64,000 nt of DNA from Paenibacillus sp. FSL K6-0276 (lineage in GTDB: Bacteria > Bacillota > Bacilli > Paenibacillales > Paenibacillaceae): NCBI RefSeq assembly GCF_037977235.1, contig NZ_CP150276.1:3100001-3164000 (forward strand), written 5' to 3'. Shown here piece by piece: positions 17,522 to 25,914 of this stretch. The notes beneath the pieces are model-generated. The model saw only the letters and a list, made by a program, of their open reading frames with translations. It was not told where the DNA came from and searched no databases. How positions within the stretch are numbered: the stretch's first letter is position 1; every line of letters starts with the position of its first letter. The position numbers and the translations under genes were made by a program.

Positions 17522-19210
17522 ATGAAATTGGATGCCGATTTTAACCATTTGATCAACACGGTAGCGGAAGAAATACTTGGTGCAGTAGATGAATGGTTTC
17601 AACAGATCGAACAGAAAAAGGAAAAGGACATAAACGAAATTACTGGGCGAACTTCGCTTCAAATCGGCATTCATGACCTTCTACATATTGAGTATAGCGA
17701 TGGGAAAATCAAATTATATTCTTGGATTAACGGTTCACCAGACTGTCAGCACAAGGGTACTCGTCTGGAAAACCCGCTGACCCATCAGGAAATAGAGAAT
17801 GTGTTGATACCGTTGCTAGAAAAGGCAATCAGACAAAAGCTGCAAATTTATGAGGACAGTGCCTTGGTGAATTACCGATTTCAAGCTAGCATCGAAGTCG
17901 GCGGCTCCGAAACACTTCCCATACTGAACGATGTGAACCAGCGCAAGCGTGAGCTTCTGTTGCAGCGCATTCATGCCTATATCGAGGATAAACTGGAAGG
18001 CCAGTCTTATCCGACTGATCCGCTGGAGAGCTTCTTTCTCTCTCGGCATCTGGTCGATCCGCAGCTGTTTCCGGATATGGATACTGCCTTTATTTTGCGC
18101 GTATATGGGTTGGTGATGGAACGGAATAAAGGTAATAAATCAAAGCTGGATGAGCATCGTTCCCAATTTATTCATGCGTTTAGAAAGTGGGCTGAAAGTG
18201 TGTTTTTGCCGATTTACTTCCATAGTGTCAAGTCCAGATGGGGGCAAGCTGAACATACAATAAAAGAGGGTATCGACTTGACCGCTATGGAGCCGAAGCA
18301 AATGGAACTGGTTCTGCAAACGGCCATTTTGATTATTAAATACGAACCCAACTACAGTCGAAAAAATGGACTCGATCTACTGGAAAGGCTGAAGGAACTA
18401 GGCAGTACGCGGGCGGTCAAGGTATTCAAGGTGGGTAGCGGAACGCTTCCTGCAGAAGTTATCCTTTATAAGGATGAACAGATCGAATGTCAGGCTCATG
18501 ACGTTTTCTCGATTATCACCATTCGAATCAAGGAAGAATGTGCGGACAGTTATGCGAAGGGTCTAGATTTTATTTGTCGCCTGCTGGATAAAGGGTTCTT
18601 CCGAAGCTATCAGATCAAGCTGAAATCGCAAGCCAAAAACATAGTATCTATTCCAGGTCTGGCGAAATCGCAAACCCATCGTTTCTTTGCTAATGCTTTG
18701 CAGTATGAGGAGTTGCATCCGAAGCTGGAGACTTACGTGCGGCTGGCGATGGTGGAGCATGAATGGTATGAAGACACAGAGGTCGAGAAAAACTGTATGC
18801 CCGGTACGTATGCGGCATTCGGTCTGGGACTAGCGAATCGACGTTATTTTCCGCTCGTGAAGGCCTATATGGAGCGTGTAGATGAAGAGCATCAGTCCGT
18901 TCAGGCTGCTTTTGCCGGGGCATTCATTAAGCAGTATGGGATTGACGAAACGACGCTGCCGACGATAACCGCTTGTCTGCTTAGATGCCAGGACGGTAAA
19001 TTCAACAAATATCGCACAGATTTCGAAACCGCAGTGAATCTGCAAGCTCTCTCTAGAATTATAGCGTCATTGGCTCCTCATTATGCCCGCCATCTGGTGG
19101 AACTGATCTGGGGCAGCCTGGACAATCTGCAAAAACGGCAGCAAAAAGAGAAGGGCGAGTGCGCGGACGGTTTCGCGGCTGTCTGGGCAGCAGCGAACCG
19201 GAAGGGATAA
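17522..19210 (+). CDS. DUF6138-like protein
   Basis: A 562-residue soluble protein; the ATG at 17522 after GGAAGGTGG is preferred over 17441. It is mostly helical, with a beta-containing middle (YKDEQIECQAHDVFSIITIR) and a long repeat-like helical C-terminus. I believe it matches the uncharacterised DUF6138 family of Bacillales, but the assignment is from memory of its layout. It follows the 16908 gene by 77 bases and is probably cotranscribed with it. No function is known. Confidence 0.55.
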   Translation: MKLDADFNHLINTVAEEILGAVDEWFQQIEQKKEKDINEITGRTSLQIGIHDLLHIEYSDGKIKLYSWINGSPDCQHKGTRLENPLTHQEIENVLIPLLEKAIRQKLQIYEDSALVNYRFQASIEVGGSETLPILNDVNQRKRELLLQRIHAYIEDKLEGQSYPTDPLESFFLSRHLVDPQLFPDMDTAFILRVYGLVMERNKGNKSKLDEHRSQFIHAFRKWAESVFLPIYFHSVKSRWGQAEHTIKEGIDLTAMEPKQMELVLQTAILIIKYEPNYSRKNGLDLLERLKELGSTRAVKVFKVGSGTLPAEVILYKDEQIECQAHDVFSIITIRIKEECADSYAKGLDFICRLLDKGFFRSYQIKLKSQAKNIVSIPGLAKSQTHRFFANALQYEELHPKLETYVRLAMVEHEWYEDTEVEKNCMPGTYAAFGLGLANRRYFPLVKAYMERVDEEHQSVQAAFAGAFIKQYGIDETTLPTITACLLRCQDGKFNKYRTDFETAVNLQALSRIIASLAPHYARHLVELIWGSLDNLQKRQQKEKGECADGFAAVWAAANRKG

Positions 19211-19427
19211 GTATTACAAATACAACGATGATTAAGTGTTTGGAAAAGTTGTCGGCGTTTTGAGTTTTCTTTGCTCGGGGTCTCCTCAAGGAGTATTAAA
19301 AAAGGCATGATGTATTGATTGCTGTTGTGTTTTAATTTTGGTGGTTTAATTTTATTAGCTGTGGTCGGTTTCGGGTTTGTCGTCTATGCTTCATTTATAT
19401 TTTCAGATATTTATATGAGGTGGAAAA

Positions 19428-20006
19428 ATGTCGGTCACTGGTTGGGTTATTAATGCGAAGTCATTTATAGATGATGATTATGGGTATGTTAATATTTCGA
19501 CAACATGGAAAGGTAAGGATATGCCATCCAAACCTAAAGAAAATGAATCAATTGAAGCTATGTGGTCTAATGAAAGCTTATATGGTGTAATCGGTTCAAA
19601 AGTTGGAGATTTCATAGAAACATATGGTGTGAACGCATCTCTACAAGAAGGAATGTTCACGCACCGCTCCATTGCGGAGCAACTGGTTCAAAATTTTTCA
19701 GGACTTAAAGTGAACGAGATACAATGGAGAGAGAATCCGTTAGTACATACATTAAATAACGGCAAACCCCGTATTAAGAGAGCAAAATGGTTGCCAGAAA
19801 AAGAAGTTGATATTGTTTATATTTATTCTGACATGTATGTTGATGTTTGTAACCCTCAACCTATTAATACCGATTTCTTTACAGCAATAAGAACGAAAGA
19901 AGACTATCAACACAACTGGTTGATGTGTACACAGCAAACAAAAGAAAAACTTGAAGCTATGAAATTTAAAAACATTTGCATAGTAGAAAATACAATTAAA
20001 GGATAA
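19428..20006 (+). CDS. Hypothetical protein, immunity array
   Basis: A 192-residue soluble protein; the ATG at 19428 follows GAGGTGG. It starts MSVTGWVINAKSFIDDDYGY and ends with a QHNWLMCTQQTKEKLE segment and a final strand. This ending recalls Imm11/DUF1629-type immunity proteins (NWLxCT near the C-terminus), but the resemblance is weak. It lies between two gene blocks and 30 bases ahead of the 20037 gene, so the two are likely cotranscribed. Confidence 0.5.
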   Translation: MSVTGWVINAKSFIDDDYGYVNISTTWKGKDMPSKPKENESIEAMWSNESLYGVIGSKVGDFIETYGVNASLQEGMFTHRSIAEQLVQNFSGLKVNEIQWRENPLVHTLNNGKPRIKRAKWLPEKEVDIVYIYSDMYVDVCNPQPINTDFFTAIRTKEDYQHNWLMCTQQTKEKLEAMKFKNICIVENTIKG

Positions 20007-20036
20007 TGTTCACAAACATAAAATGAGGTGGATAGC

Positions 20037-20873
20037 ATGCTGGATTTGGCCAGTCTTGTATGGGGTAAAATGGATGGTCCCTACGGCTCTGCTGAGAATG
20101 TACCGCAGTTGATCAAACACTTGCAGAAGCAGTATGAGGAAGCTGTAACAGTTGAATTGTATTGGGAGCAGTTGTTTCATCAAAATACCATTTATTCAAG
20201 CACACTGGCCGCAGTCCCTTACCTGGCCGAGATTGCCCATCGATCGCAGAGTCTGGAGGTCAAGCTGGATATTTTCGTGACTTGTGGCCTGTTCGAAGCC
20301 AATCGGTGCGAAAGCAGCGGAGCCGGTTATGAGTTGCCGGTTGAACTACAGCCACTAATGGATCGAGCCGGTATGGTTGTGTGTATGGATATCTACAACA
20401 GCTATATGACCGCTATCGCAGAACTGGCCGGTTATAGCTCAGATATGATGCGTTTTGCGGCTGAAGTCGGCAAAGACAACGGAGAGAAAAGGTACGTCAT
20501 CGCGGCCGATGCAGCGTACCGAGGCTGGAGGGGAGCGGCTGAAGTTCTAATCACGTTCAGTGAAGGCGACGAATATGTGGCCTCTTGTCTGTCCTGCGGC
20601 GAAGATATCTATATTTGGCCTTCCCCTGAAGACGACAAGCTACTGGCTTATCGGAGCGATCCTGTATTTCATGCTGAGCAGGAATCTATCTCCATTACGC
20701 CGTCCCAGGCGATCAGGGACAACGAATTGGTCGTATTGCAGCAGCTTTGCTCCGACATAGGAGAAAGCAGGCTCATGCGCCACATCCCGTATTTGGCCGG
20801 GCAAGTGAGCTGCCCTTCCTGTGGTGCTTCGTGTCAGATCTGGCCCGGATTGACGAACATGTACAAGTCTTAG
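20037..20873 (+). CDS. HEAT-like protein with two CxxC pairs
   Basis: A 278-residue soluble protein; the ATG at 20037 follows GAGGTGG, and a GTG three codons upstream is also possible. The N-terminal half is helical with the pattern WEQLFHQNTIYSSTLAAVPY seen in HEAT-like proteins of immunity loci. The C-terminal part has two ribbons, CLSCGEDIYIWPSP and CPSCGASCQIWPG, a duplicated Cys motif likely to bind zinc. Function unknown. A strong long-stem terminator follows. Confidence 0.6.
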   Translation: MLDLASLVWGKMDGPYGSAENVPQLIKHLQKQYEEAVTVELYWEQLFHQNTIYSSTLAAVPYLAEIAHRSQSLEVKLDIFVTCGLFEANRCESSGAGYELPVELQPLMDRAGMVVCMDIYNSYMTAIAELAGYSSDMMRFAAEVGKDNGEKRYVIAADAAYRGWRGAAEVLITFSEGDEYVASCLSCGEDIYIWPSPEDDKLLAYRSDPVFHAEQESISITPSQAIRDNELVVLQQLCSDIGESRLMRHIPYLAGQVSCPSCGASCQIWPGLTNMYKS

Positions 20874-20973
20874 CATTTTCCCGTAGGTCTATAGATTGAT
20901 TCAGAACTTTCTTTATCGAATGGAATTTGTAACTCTTCATGCATTTATATAATACGATATTGATCATGAAGCC

Positions 20974-21020
20974 ATGAAAGAGACCCGATTCTCGTAATAA
21001 GTTAATCGGGTTTCTTTCAT
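20974..21020. terminator. Long-stem bidirectional terminator
   Basis: ATGAAAGAGACCCGATT pairs with AATCGGGTTTCTTTCAT with one mismatch. It ends the + strand genes before it and the minus-strand remnant after it. Confidence 0.75.
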
Positions 21021-21028
21021 CTATGTGG

Positions 21029-21151
21029 TTATTTTTGTTTGAGAAACTTTACTGCATTTTCTAATCTTAATACAGGTACATCAATTTCAAAACACATTCG
21101 TAAGGTAGTATTAATTGAAGAATATGAGATGTGCTTTGGGTTGTTATGCTC
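21029..21151 (-). pseudogene. C-terminal coding remnant on minus strand
   Basis: In the frame ending at the TAA (21029-21031), 40 codons read NNPKHISYSSINTTLRMCFE, then IDVPVLRLENAVKFLKQK and stop, just ahead of a terminator. The end is coding-like with a natural stop and terminator, but its 5' part is replaced by the alkylation-repair fragment. Family not recognised. Confidence 0.4.
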
Positions 21152-21250
21152 TTTGATTTTTATATGGAAGAAGAGTACATGACTCAGGTTCTAAAACAAT
21201 TGGACGATATCAAACATGAAGGATATTATGTTAAAATGGCTGTAATATAG
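21146..21250 (+). pseudogene. DNA alkylation repair (AlkD-like) fragment, part 1
   Basis: Thirty-four codons read DFYMEEEYMTQVLKQLDDIK and HEGYYVKMAV, matching the conserved central helices of AlkD-like DNA glycosylases (IKHxxYYVxMAVAW). The match stops abruptly at MAV. The gene resumes at 21779, so about 530 bases have been inserted or rearranged between the two halves. The N-terminal half is also missing. Confidence 0.65.
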
Positions 21251-21331
21251 GAAATTGTTGTAAGAAGAAAATAAAGTTTTAGACTGCCGCTTATTATTGA
21301 GCTATAGTTCTTCGTTAGAGCTTAATGTTGT

Positions 21332-21646
21332 CTAATAAAGATCAATTTCCCAGTCTTCAAATTCTGGTTCAACCTTATAACTACTGTCAACATAACTTCT
21401 AATATACTGTGCTGCTCTCATTTCTGCATATTTGGCATTACAAACTATCCCTACTTCATCCATCTCGATTACATTTGCAAATATGGCATATGCTTGTTCT
21501 AGTGCACTTGGTTCTTCAAAAATACAAGAATAATCAATACCCTCAAGAAGTGGTAATCCCACTGTACCGTTTGCTATCCAATATGAAAATGTTCTAAGTG
21601 CTCCACTAAAGGAATTACTTAACTTTTGTATAGTCGCCACCTCCAA
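21332..21646 (-). CDS. DUF7677-like small protein, putative immunity protein
   Basis: About 100 residues reading ALRTFSYWIANGTVGLPLLE, GIDYSCIFEEPSALEQAYAI and ending EPEFEDWEIDLY, a small conserved protein that I tentatively place in DUF7677. The start is uncertain: TTG at 21646 is open, but the strong GGAGGTG sits just inside it and is correctly spaced for an ATA at 21629, which could be a decayed ATG or a rare start. It lies between the two halves of an AlkD gene, so it or its cassette probably interrupted that gene. Confidence 0.55.
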   Translation of the reverse strand: MEVATIQKLSNSFSGALRTFSYWIANGTVGLPLLEGIDYSCIFEEPSALEQAYAIFANVIEMDEVGIVCNAKYAEMRAAQYIRSYVDSSYKVEPEFEDWEIDLY

Positions 21647-21778
21647 ATAGTAAAAGGTATCTGTAAAATTGACCTTTTAATATTAACTATTCTATTCATC
21701 ATTTGCATTATCCTGCCAGATAGATTAATACTATATTTTCTTAGTCTAATGGTTTATTTTCTTTTAACAATTGTCGTC

Positions 21779-21925
21779 TGTTATGTGAAGTTTCCCATGC
21801 TTACTAGAACATACTTAAGAAGCAATTCACTAGATTACTTTACATTCAACAAAGCTCATGAAAAAATAACAGATTCTTACCGTGTGGATCAATATACGGT
21901 TAGGCAAAGCTGTCTTGGGATCTGA
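21779..21925 (+). pseudogene. DNA alkylation repair (AlkD-like) fragment, part 2
   Basis: The frame reads CYVKFPMLTRTYLRSNSLDY, FTFNKAHEKITDSYRVD. This matches the C-terminal AlkD pattern (KFPExTxxYLxxxSLDDFTYNKxxQKIxESxRV) directly following the part that ends at 21250. The upstream 50 codons of this open frame are hydrophobic and unrelated, probably chance. The normal K-rich C-terminus is replaced after RVD. Confidence 0.65.
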
Positions 21926-21950
21926 AACGTATTATTTAGGGGGTGTTAGA

Positions 21951-22667
21951 GTGAAACAATCATTCACCTTTCATGACGAAAAATCCAGTAAATTTTGGTG
22001 GATAGATTATAGTGGCTGTGACTTTGTTGTGAATTATGGAAAGACAGGCGCCGCCGGAAAATATGAGATCAAAGAATTTGACTCTGAAGAAGAATGTACC
22101 AAACAAGCTGAAAAACTAATGAAACAAAAGTTAAAGAAAGGCTATCAGGCTGATAGTAATTTTGATTTTATCAACCATTTATACTTTGATAATGAGGAAA
22201 TAGGGCTCCATACCAAGACATCCCATCCTAATTTTGTTAAACATTTTACAGACGATTTTTATTATGACTGCGGCGAGGAAGAAGCGCCTTTCGGCAGTGA
22301 TGAAGGCTCGGATACATTGGCGGAATTAACTGAAAATCTGCGAAAGAAAAGTCAATTGAATTTTGTTGAGTTTCCTAAATTTATAATTGAAAAGGTATGG
22401 GGAATGAAATATGTTCCCGTAAGCAGCTTGTTAGAAGATGAAGTAAAAAGAGTAGTAGAGACTGACGAGATGAACATGATCCAAAGTGATATGGTCACTT
22501 ATGCTGTCGCTTTTGGTCAGATAAAAATAACTGGGGTAATTGATCCTGGGCTAAAGCATTGCGCTATTGATTCCTTGAAAAGAATTCAACAAACGGCAAA
22601 AATTTTGAACTGGGGAACGGATTCAGAAATAAGCAGTAAAATGATTGAAGATTTATGTTCATTTTGA
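21951..22667 (+). CDS. WGR domain protein
   Basis: A 238-residue soluble protein starting at the GTG at 21951 after AGGGGGTG. Residues 1-70 form a WGR domain (FWWIDYSGCDFVVNYGKTGA, then a Lys-rich helix), a nucleic-acid-binding fold known from PARPs and MolR-type proteins. The remainder is acidic then mixed alpha/beta and not assigned. The usual MolR C-terminal repeats are absent. In immunity loci such proteins are common cargo. Function unknown. Confidence 0.7.
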   Translation: MKQSFTFHDEKSSKFWWIDYSGCDFVVNYGKTGAAGKYEIKEFDSEEECTKQAEKLMKQKLKKGYQADSNFDFINHLYFDNEEIGLHTKTSHPNFVKHFTDDFYYDCGEEEAPFGSDEGSDTLAELTENLRKKSQLNFVEFPKFIIEKVWGMKYVPVSSLLEDEVKRVVETDEMNMIQSDMVTYAVAFGQIKITGVIDPGLKHCAIDSLKRIQQTAKILNWGTDSEISSKMIEDLCSF

Positions 22668-22772
22668 CAACCTTCGATATAAGGATAGATTCATAGAGGG
22701 ATAGTTATTCATTCATATACAACATAATCGGAGAATTAGTAATGGTAATTAAATTAGGTGAATTCGAAGTAA

Positions 22773-22915
22773 CTTGAGAAATTCAAGACACGTGCTTGTG
22801 CTAAAAAACGTATTTTTGAATACATTACTTGCTTCTACAACGGAAACGCATTCATTCTAGCATTGGATATATGACACCCAACCAGCGTGAACGCACGTAC
22901 CGTTCTGTAGCTTAA
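22773..22915 (+). mobile_element. IS3-family OrfB C-terminal remnant
   Basis: The frame reads EKFKTRACAKKRIFEYITCF-YN, then after a one-base shift RKRIHSSIGYMTPNQRERTY and RSVA with a TAA. This is the end of an IS3 transposase (RxRIHSSLGYxTP). The catalytic residues and both ends are missing. It immediately precedes the second copy of the duplicated 7828/22990 gene. Confidence 0.75.
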
Positions 22916-22989
22916 TTTTCTCGATTCTATGTGTCTATTCTATTGACAGCGGTACAAATTACAATTCCTAAAAGAAAGTGGAGAAGAAC

Positions 22990-23478
22990 ATGTACATAAG
23001 CAAATGGTGGGGAGAATTAATTGGCGGTTCCGATGATTCGCTGGCATTAATAGACTATTTGGAACAATTGGACTTAACGGATGTGACGCTCAATCAGATT
23101 TTAAAGGACTTGGGTTTCGATGTTCTGCTTTCCGAGGGAGACTTGGAAAACGGCGGTAATATTGGATTTGATATGAGAAGTGCTAACGGCATGTTTCGGG
23201 TAGAACTTGATATTGCCTGCGGTACTTTAATCGATCTTTCAGCCATTGTGTTGGAGAGTCGTAAATCAGGCTATGTCGATTTGCATGATTTGGATGAGGC
23301 TAGACAGCCGTGCAAACTTTATATTGATGCCTCCGAAGAAAAAAGAACCCTGCTTCGGGATGAATTGAACAAGTTTTCCCGTAATCCGCTGTCCTACGAT
23401 TTAGCCGAGCTTGTTCCGACCGATGATATGAGGGAGCTTGCGGAAAAGGCAAAAATGATCGCAGATGAGCTGTTATAA
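22990..23478 (+). CDS. Hypothetical immunity-array protein, paralogue of 7828-8322
   Basis: A 162-residue acidic protein starting at the ATG at 22990 with GTGGAG before it. It differs from the 7828 copy at scattered positions, for example GELIGG instead of GDLIGG near the start. Substitutions are spread through the gene and the frame is kept, so both copies seem to be functional. Homology starts 20-25 bases before each start codon. An IS3 stump sits just upstream of this copy. Confidence 0.65.
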   Translation: MYISKWWGELIGGSDDSLALIDYLEQLDLTDVTLNQILKDLGFDVLLSEGDLENGGNIGFDMRSANGMFRVELDIACGTLIDLSAIVLESRKSGYVDLHDLDEARQPCKLYIDASEEKRTLLRDELNKFSRNPLSYDLAELVPTDDMRELAEKAKMIADELL

Positions 23479-23555
23479 GTTGGTCATAGCCTTTGAATAT
23501 GGGAAGGTTTAGCGGGGAGTCTTCATCTTGAAGAAGCCCTCAATTTACGCACACT

Positions 23556-23592
23556 AAAAAGTTGATCTATTTTAAAGATCAACTTTTTATTT
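23556..23592. terminator. Bidirectional terminator
   Basis: AAGTTGATCT pairs perfectly with AGATCAACTT across a 7-base loop, with a T tract on one side and an A tract on the other. It ends the immunity array and can also stop the minus-strand genes arriving from the right. Confidence 0.85.
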
Positions 23593-23714
23593 TACTGTGA
23601 TAAGGTGAGAAGAGACACATTGTAGGGAGATTAATGTCATAAATGTGGGCATATTTGTGTCAATGGTGATAGGCTTTGTTCCGAGGAGAGCGAGATTTTC
23701 CTTAGAATGCAACA

Positions 23715-23819
23715 GGATATCGGGAAAAAGCTTAAGAAATACCTTGGAACGAATCTCGTTGGGTAAAGGCCAAAGCCTTTTTCCAGATCCCCCGCACAAT
23801 AGTACAATACGCAGCTCAT
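23715..23819 (-). pseudogene. Mannose-1-phosphate guanylyltransferase-like N-terminal stub
   Basis: On the minus strand an ATG at 23819 starts MSCVLYYCAG; a shift of two bases gives CGGSGKRLWPLPNEIRSKVF and LKLFPD. This is the sugar-nucleotide pyrophosphorylase signature GGSGxRLWPLS. The rest of the gene is deleted and replaced by unrelated sequence. It follows the GT4 gene in the same direction, so it was the last gene of a glycan cluster. Confidence 0.7.
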
Positions 23820-23851
23820 TCCTCCTTCCTTAAGGAGCATCACCTTCATCC

Positions 23852-24961
23852 TTATGTCTTGGATCGAATGACCTCTTCAATCGCATTTTTCATTAACTTC
23901 CCCGCCCGATCCCAGGATAGCTGAAGCATATCCCTTCGCCCTTGGTGTCCTTTCCGTTTACAAAGATAGGGATTCTCGTACGCTTTCCTCATGAGCTTTT
24001 TGAGGCTGTGCAGATCCGGTTCGGCCCAGCGTTGTCCCTTTTGCGCAAACAATCTGCTGAACTTTCTGGATATGGCTCTATTCATGCTGCTTGAAGGGCT
24101 CCTCAGCTGATATGGAACCAGGAATGAGTTGTTATGCGTAAGGAAATCCGTTTGCCCGCCCCAGCCTGTAGCGATGACTGGTACGCCGCTCGCCAGCGAT
24201 TCTAAAAAAGGCAGGCCGACGCCCTCGCCGCGGGTGGGGAGGACGAAGGCATTGCCGAGCGTATACAAGCCTTTGAGACGGCTTTCACTGAGCTGACGGC
24301 CGATAATGACAACAGGGGCTGTATCTTTTTGAATCCCCAGTCTCTTTTTGTATTGCATGACTTTCTGCTGAATCCACTTCTCGTTCTCATTCGCCGCATA
24401 TCCGTTCGTTTTGATCACCAGAATCACGTTATCTTTAGAGGAAAATTCCTCCCAGTATGCCCTTAGTAGACCCTCCGGATTTTTGCGATGCTGGAAACCA
24501 AAGACAGACACGAACGTAAACTTCCCTGCCGCACCCGGCAAAGACATCTTCTTATTGTTCGGATGAAATTCCTTGGTGTCTACCCCATGAGGAACGACAA
24601 AAATCGGGACTTTCACCCCGCTGTGCCTTAGAGCTCTCTTGTTATGCAGGGTGGGAACACACACCGCATCAAATTTGTTCATATGTGAAAGCCAGCTTTT
24701 GGGGATCTTGCTTGTTTCCCACACGGTATTCAAAATCATGGAATCATACACGCTGTGCTCTTTTTTCCATTGCATGTGACTGGGAATATGGTGATAAATC
24801 AGTACCTTTTTGCCCTGGATGTCGATATTACGATGGCTTGGCGCACCTAATCGAACGGTAACACCCTGCCGCTTCAGTGATCTTGCATAGGCTCTGCTGA
24901 CACGGCCAAGACCGCTTGTTTTGTGTATCGGTCCTTTCCAGACCACTTCATAGCGCTTCAT
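23852..24961 (-). CDS. Glycosyltransferase family 4
   Basis: A 369-residue cytosolic or peripheral enzyme. A GT-B layout is visible: N-terminal Gly-rich donor loop region (TSGLGRVSRAYARSL), then the C-terminal domain with the GT4 EX7E motif at E246 and E254 (GEGVGLPFLE) and VIATGWGGQTDF. It would transfer a sugar from a nucleotide donor to a cell-surface or spore-coat glycan. Its ATG overlaps the tail of the DUF6492 gene by 14 bases, so they are translationally coupled. It seems intact, although both flanking cluster genes are broken. Acceptor unknown. Confidence 0.8.
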   Translation of the reverse strand: MKRYEVVWKGPIHKTSGLGRVSRAYARSLKRQGVTVRLGAPSHRNIDIQGKKVLIYHHIPSHMQWKKEHSVYDSMILNTVWETSKIPKSWLSHMNKFDAVCVPTLHNKRALRHSGVKVPIFVVPHGVDTKEFHPNNKKMSLPGAAGKFTFVSVFGFQHRKNPEGLLRAYWEEFSSKDNVILVIKTNGYAANENEKWIQQKVMQYKKRLGIQKDTAPVVIIGRQLSESRLKGLYTLGNAFVLPTRGEGVGLPFLESLASGVPVIATGWGGQTDFLTHNNSFLVPYQLRSPSSSMNRAISRKFSRLFAQKGQRWAEPDLHSLKKLMRKAYENPYLCKRKGHQGRRDMLQLSWDRAGKLMKNAIEEVIRSKT

Positions 24962-25385
24962 TTGGCAACAGCCTTGGAAGATTTAAGATACCCTTTACGT
25001 TTGTGAAAAGAATGGACCGGTACGTTTTAATCAGGGAAGACATCTTGGAACGTTGCTTGGATTTATTCATACTTCTCATAATGGCAGAGTGCCAGCTCGT
25101 GTTATGTTTGGACTCAATCGCTTGTTTTAACTGCTTCACTTTTGCTTTCTCGAACAGTAGGTAATGAGTAACGAAGGATAATTTAGCAGAGCGGCTTTTT
25201 CCCATCAGTTTCTTATACGTACGGGAGTATTCGGGCAGACTCCAGTTTCTGCAGTAAAATACGGTCTTGTCACCTGTCTTGAAGACGTTGGGACGAATGA
25301 GCACGGTGTCGGCATCGATCATATGGGGCAGTGTCGCTAGATCCTTCTCAATCGCTGGGATTAACACATCAATTGGTGTTGTCAT
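24948..25385 (-). pseudogene. Internally deleted DUF6492 protein
   Basis: The ATG at 25385 follows ATGGAGATGAG. The frame starts IDVLIPAIEKDLATLPHMI as in DUF6492 proteins, then jumps straight to DADTVLIRPNVF (the DxD-like region), skipping what is normally a stretch of about 80 residues. SFVTHYLLFEK and SWHSAIMRSMNKS follow, and then an unusual C-terminus without the expected FSEYETYG segment. The deletion keeps the frame, so a 145-residue product could be made, but it is probably inactive. DUF6492 proteins are GT-A-like enzymes of surface glycan clusters. Confidence 0.65.
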
Positions 25386-25649
25386 TTGCTCATCTCCATA
25401 TATCAAATATATGGGATTATCATATGCCCCTAAGAATGAAAGGGAATGGGTATAGGGAGGTTGCAAAACACAAAAAAGTAATGGCTCGGGTCTAAAACTA
25501 TGAATGGGTTCACTTTCACTTTCCGAGAAGTTGCGCATCATGAAAAAAGTCTTGAACAGGATTGGCTTCAATCTGAAGTGCACCCCTTAGAATAGACATT
25601 GGATAAAACCCCTGGTTTATCCAATGTCTACTCTAGGGGGAGTATTTTT

Positions 25650-25909
25650 GTGGCGATCAAAGAACAGAAGTTTAAAACATACTCGAATGAGATAAAAAAA
25701 GAGGCCACTCGTTTACATGTGGAGGAAAGATGGACCTATCGGAGAATTACGGAGCATTTTAAGATTCAAGATCAAAGTCGAGTAAAGAAATGGATGAAGA
25801 GTTCCCGAGAGCTAGGCGTATTTAGGCTAATGGATCAACGAGGACGTCGTAAGAATATATCGATCAAGATTGATATGTTCAAAAGCTCAGACTGGAAAAT
25901 GAAATGCTA
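25650..25909 (+). pseudogene. IS3 OrfA (HTH), frameshifted
   Basis: The GTG at 25650 starts VAIKEQKFKTYSNEIKKEA with a helix-turn-helix (WTYRRITEHFKIQDQSRVKK). After GRRKN the frame is wrong. The natural continuation (EYIDQD, a TGA where Arg is expected, then YVQKLRLENEMLKK) lies in another frame just downstream. So there are two lesions: an indel near 25855 and a nonsense change. Confidence 0.75.
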
Positions 25910-25914
25910 AAAAA

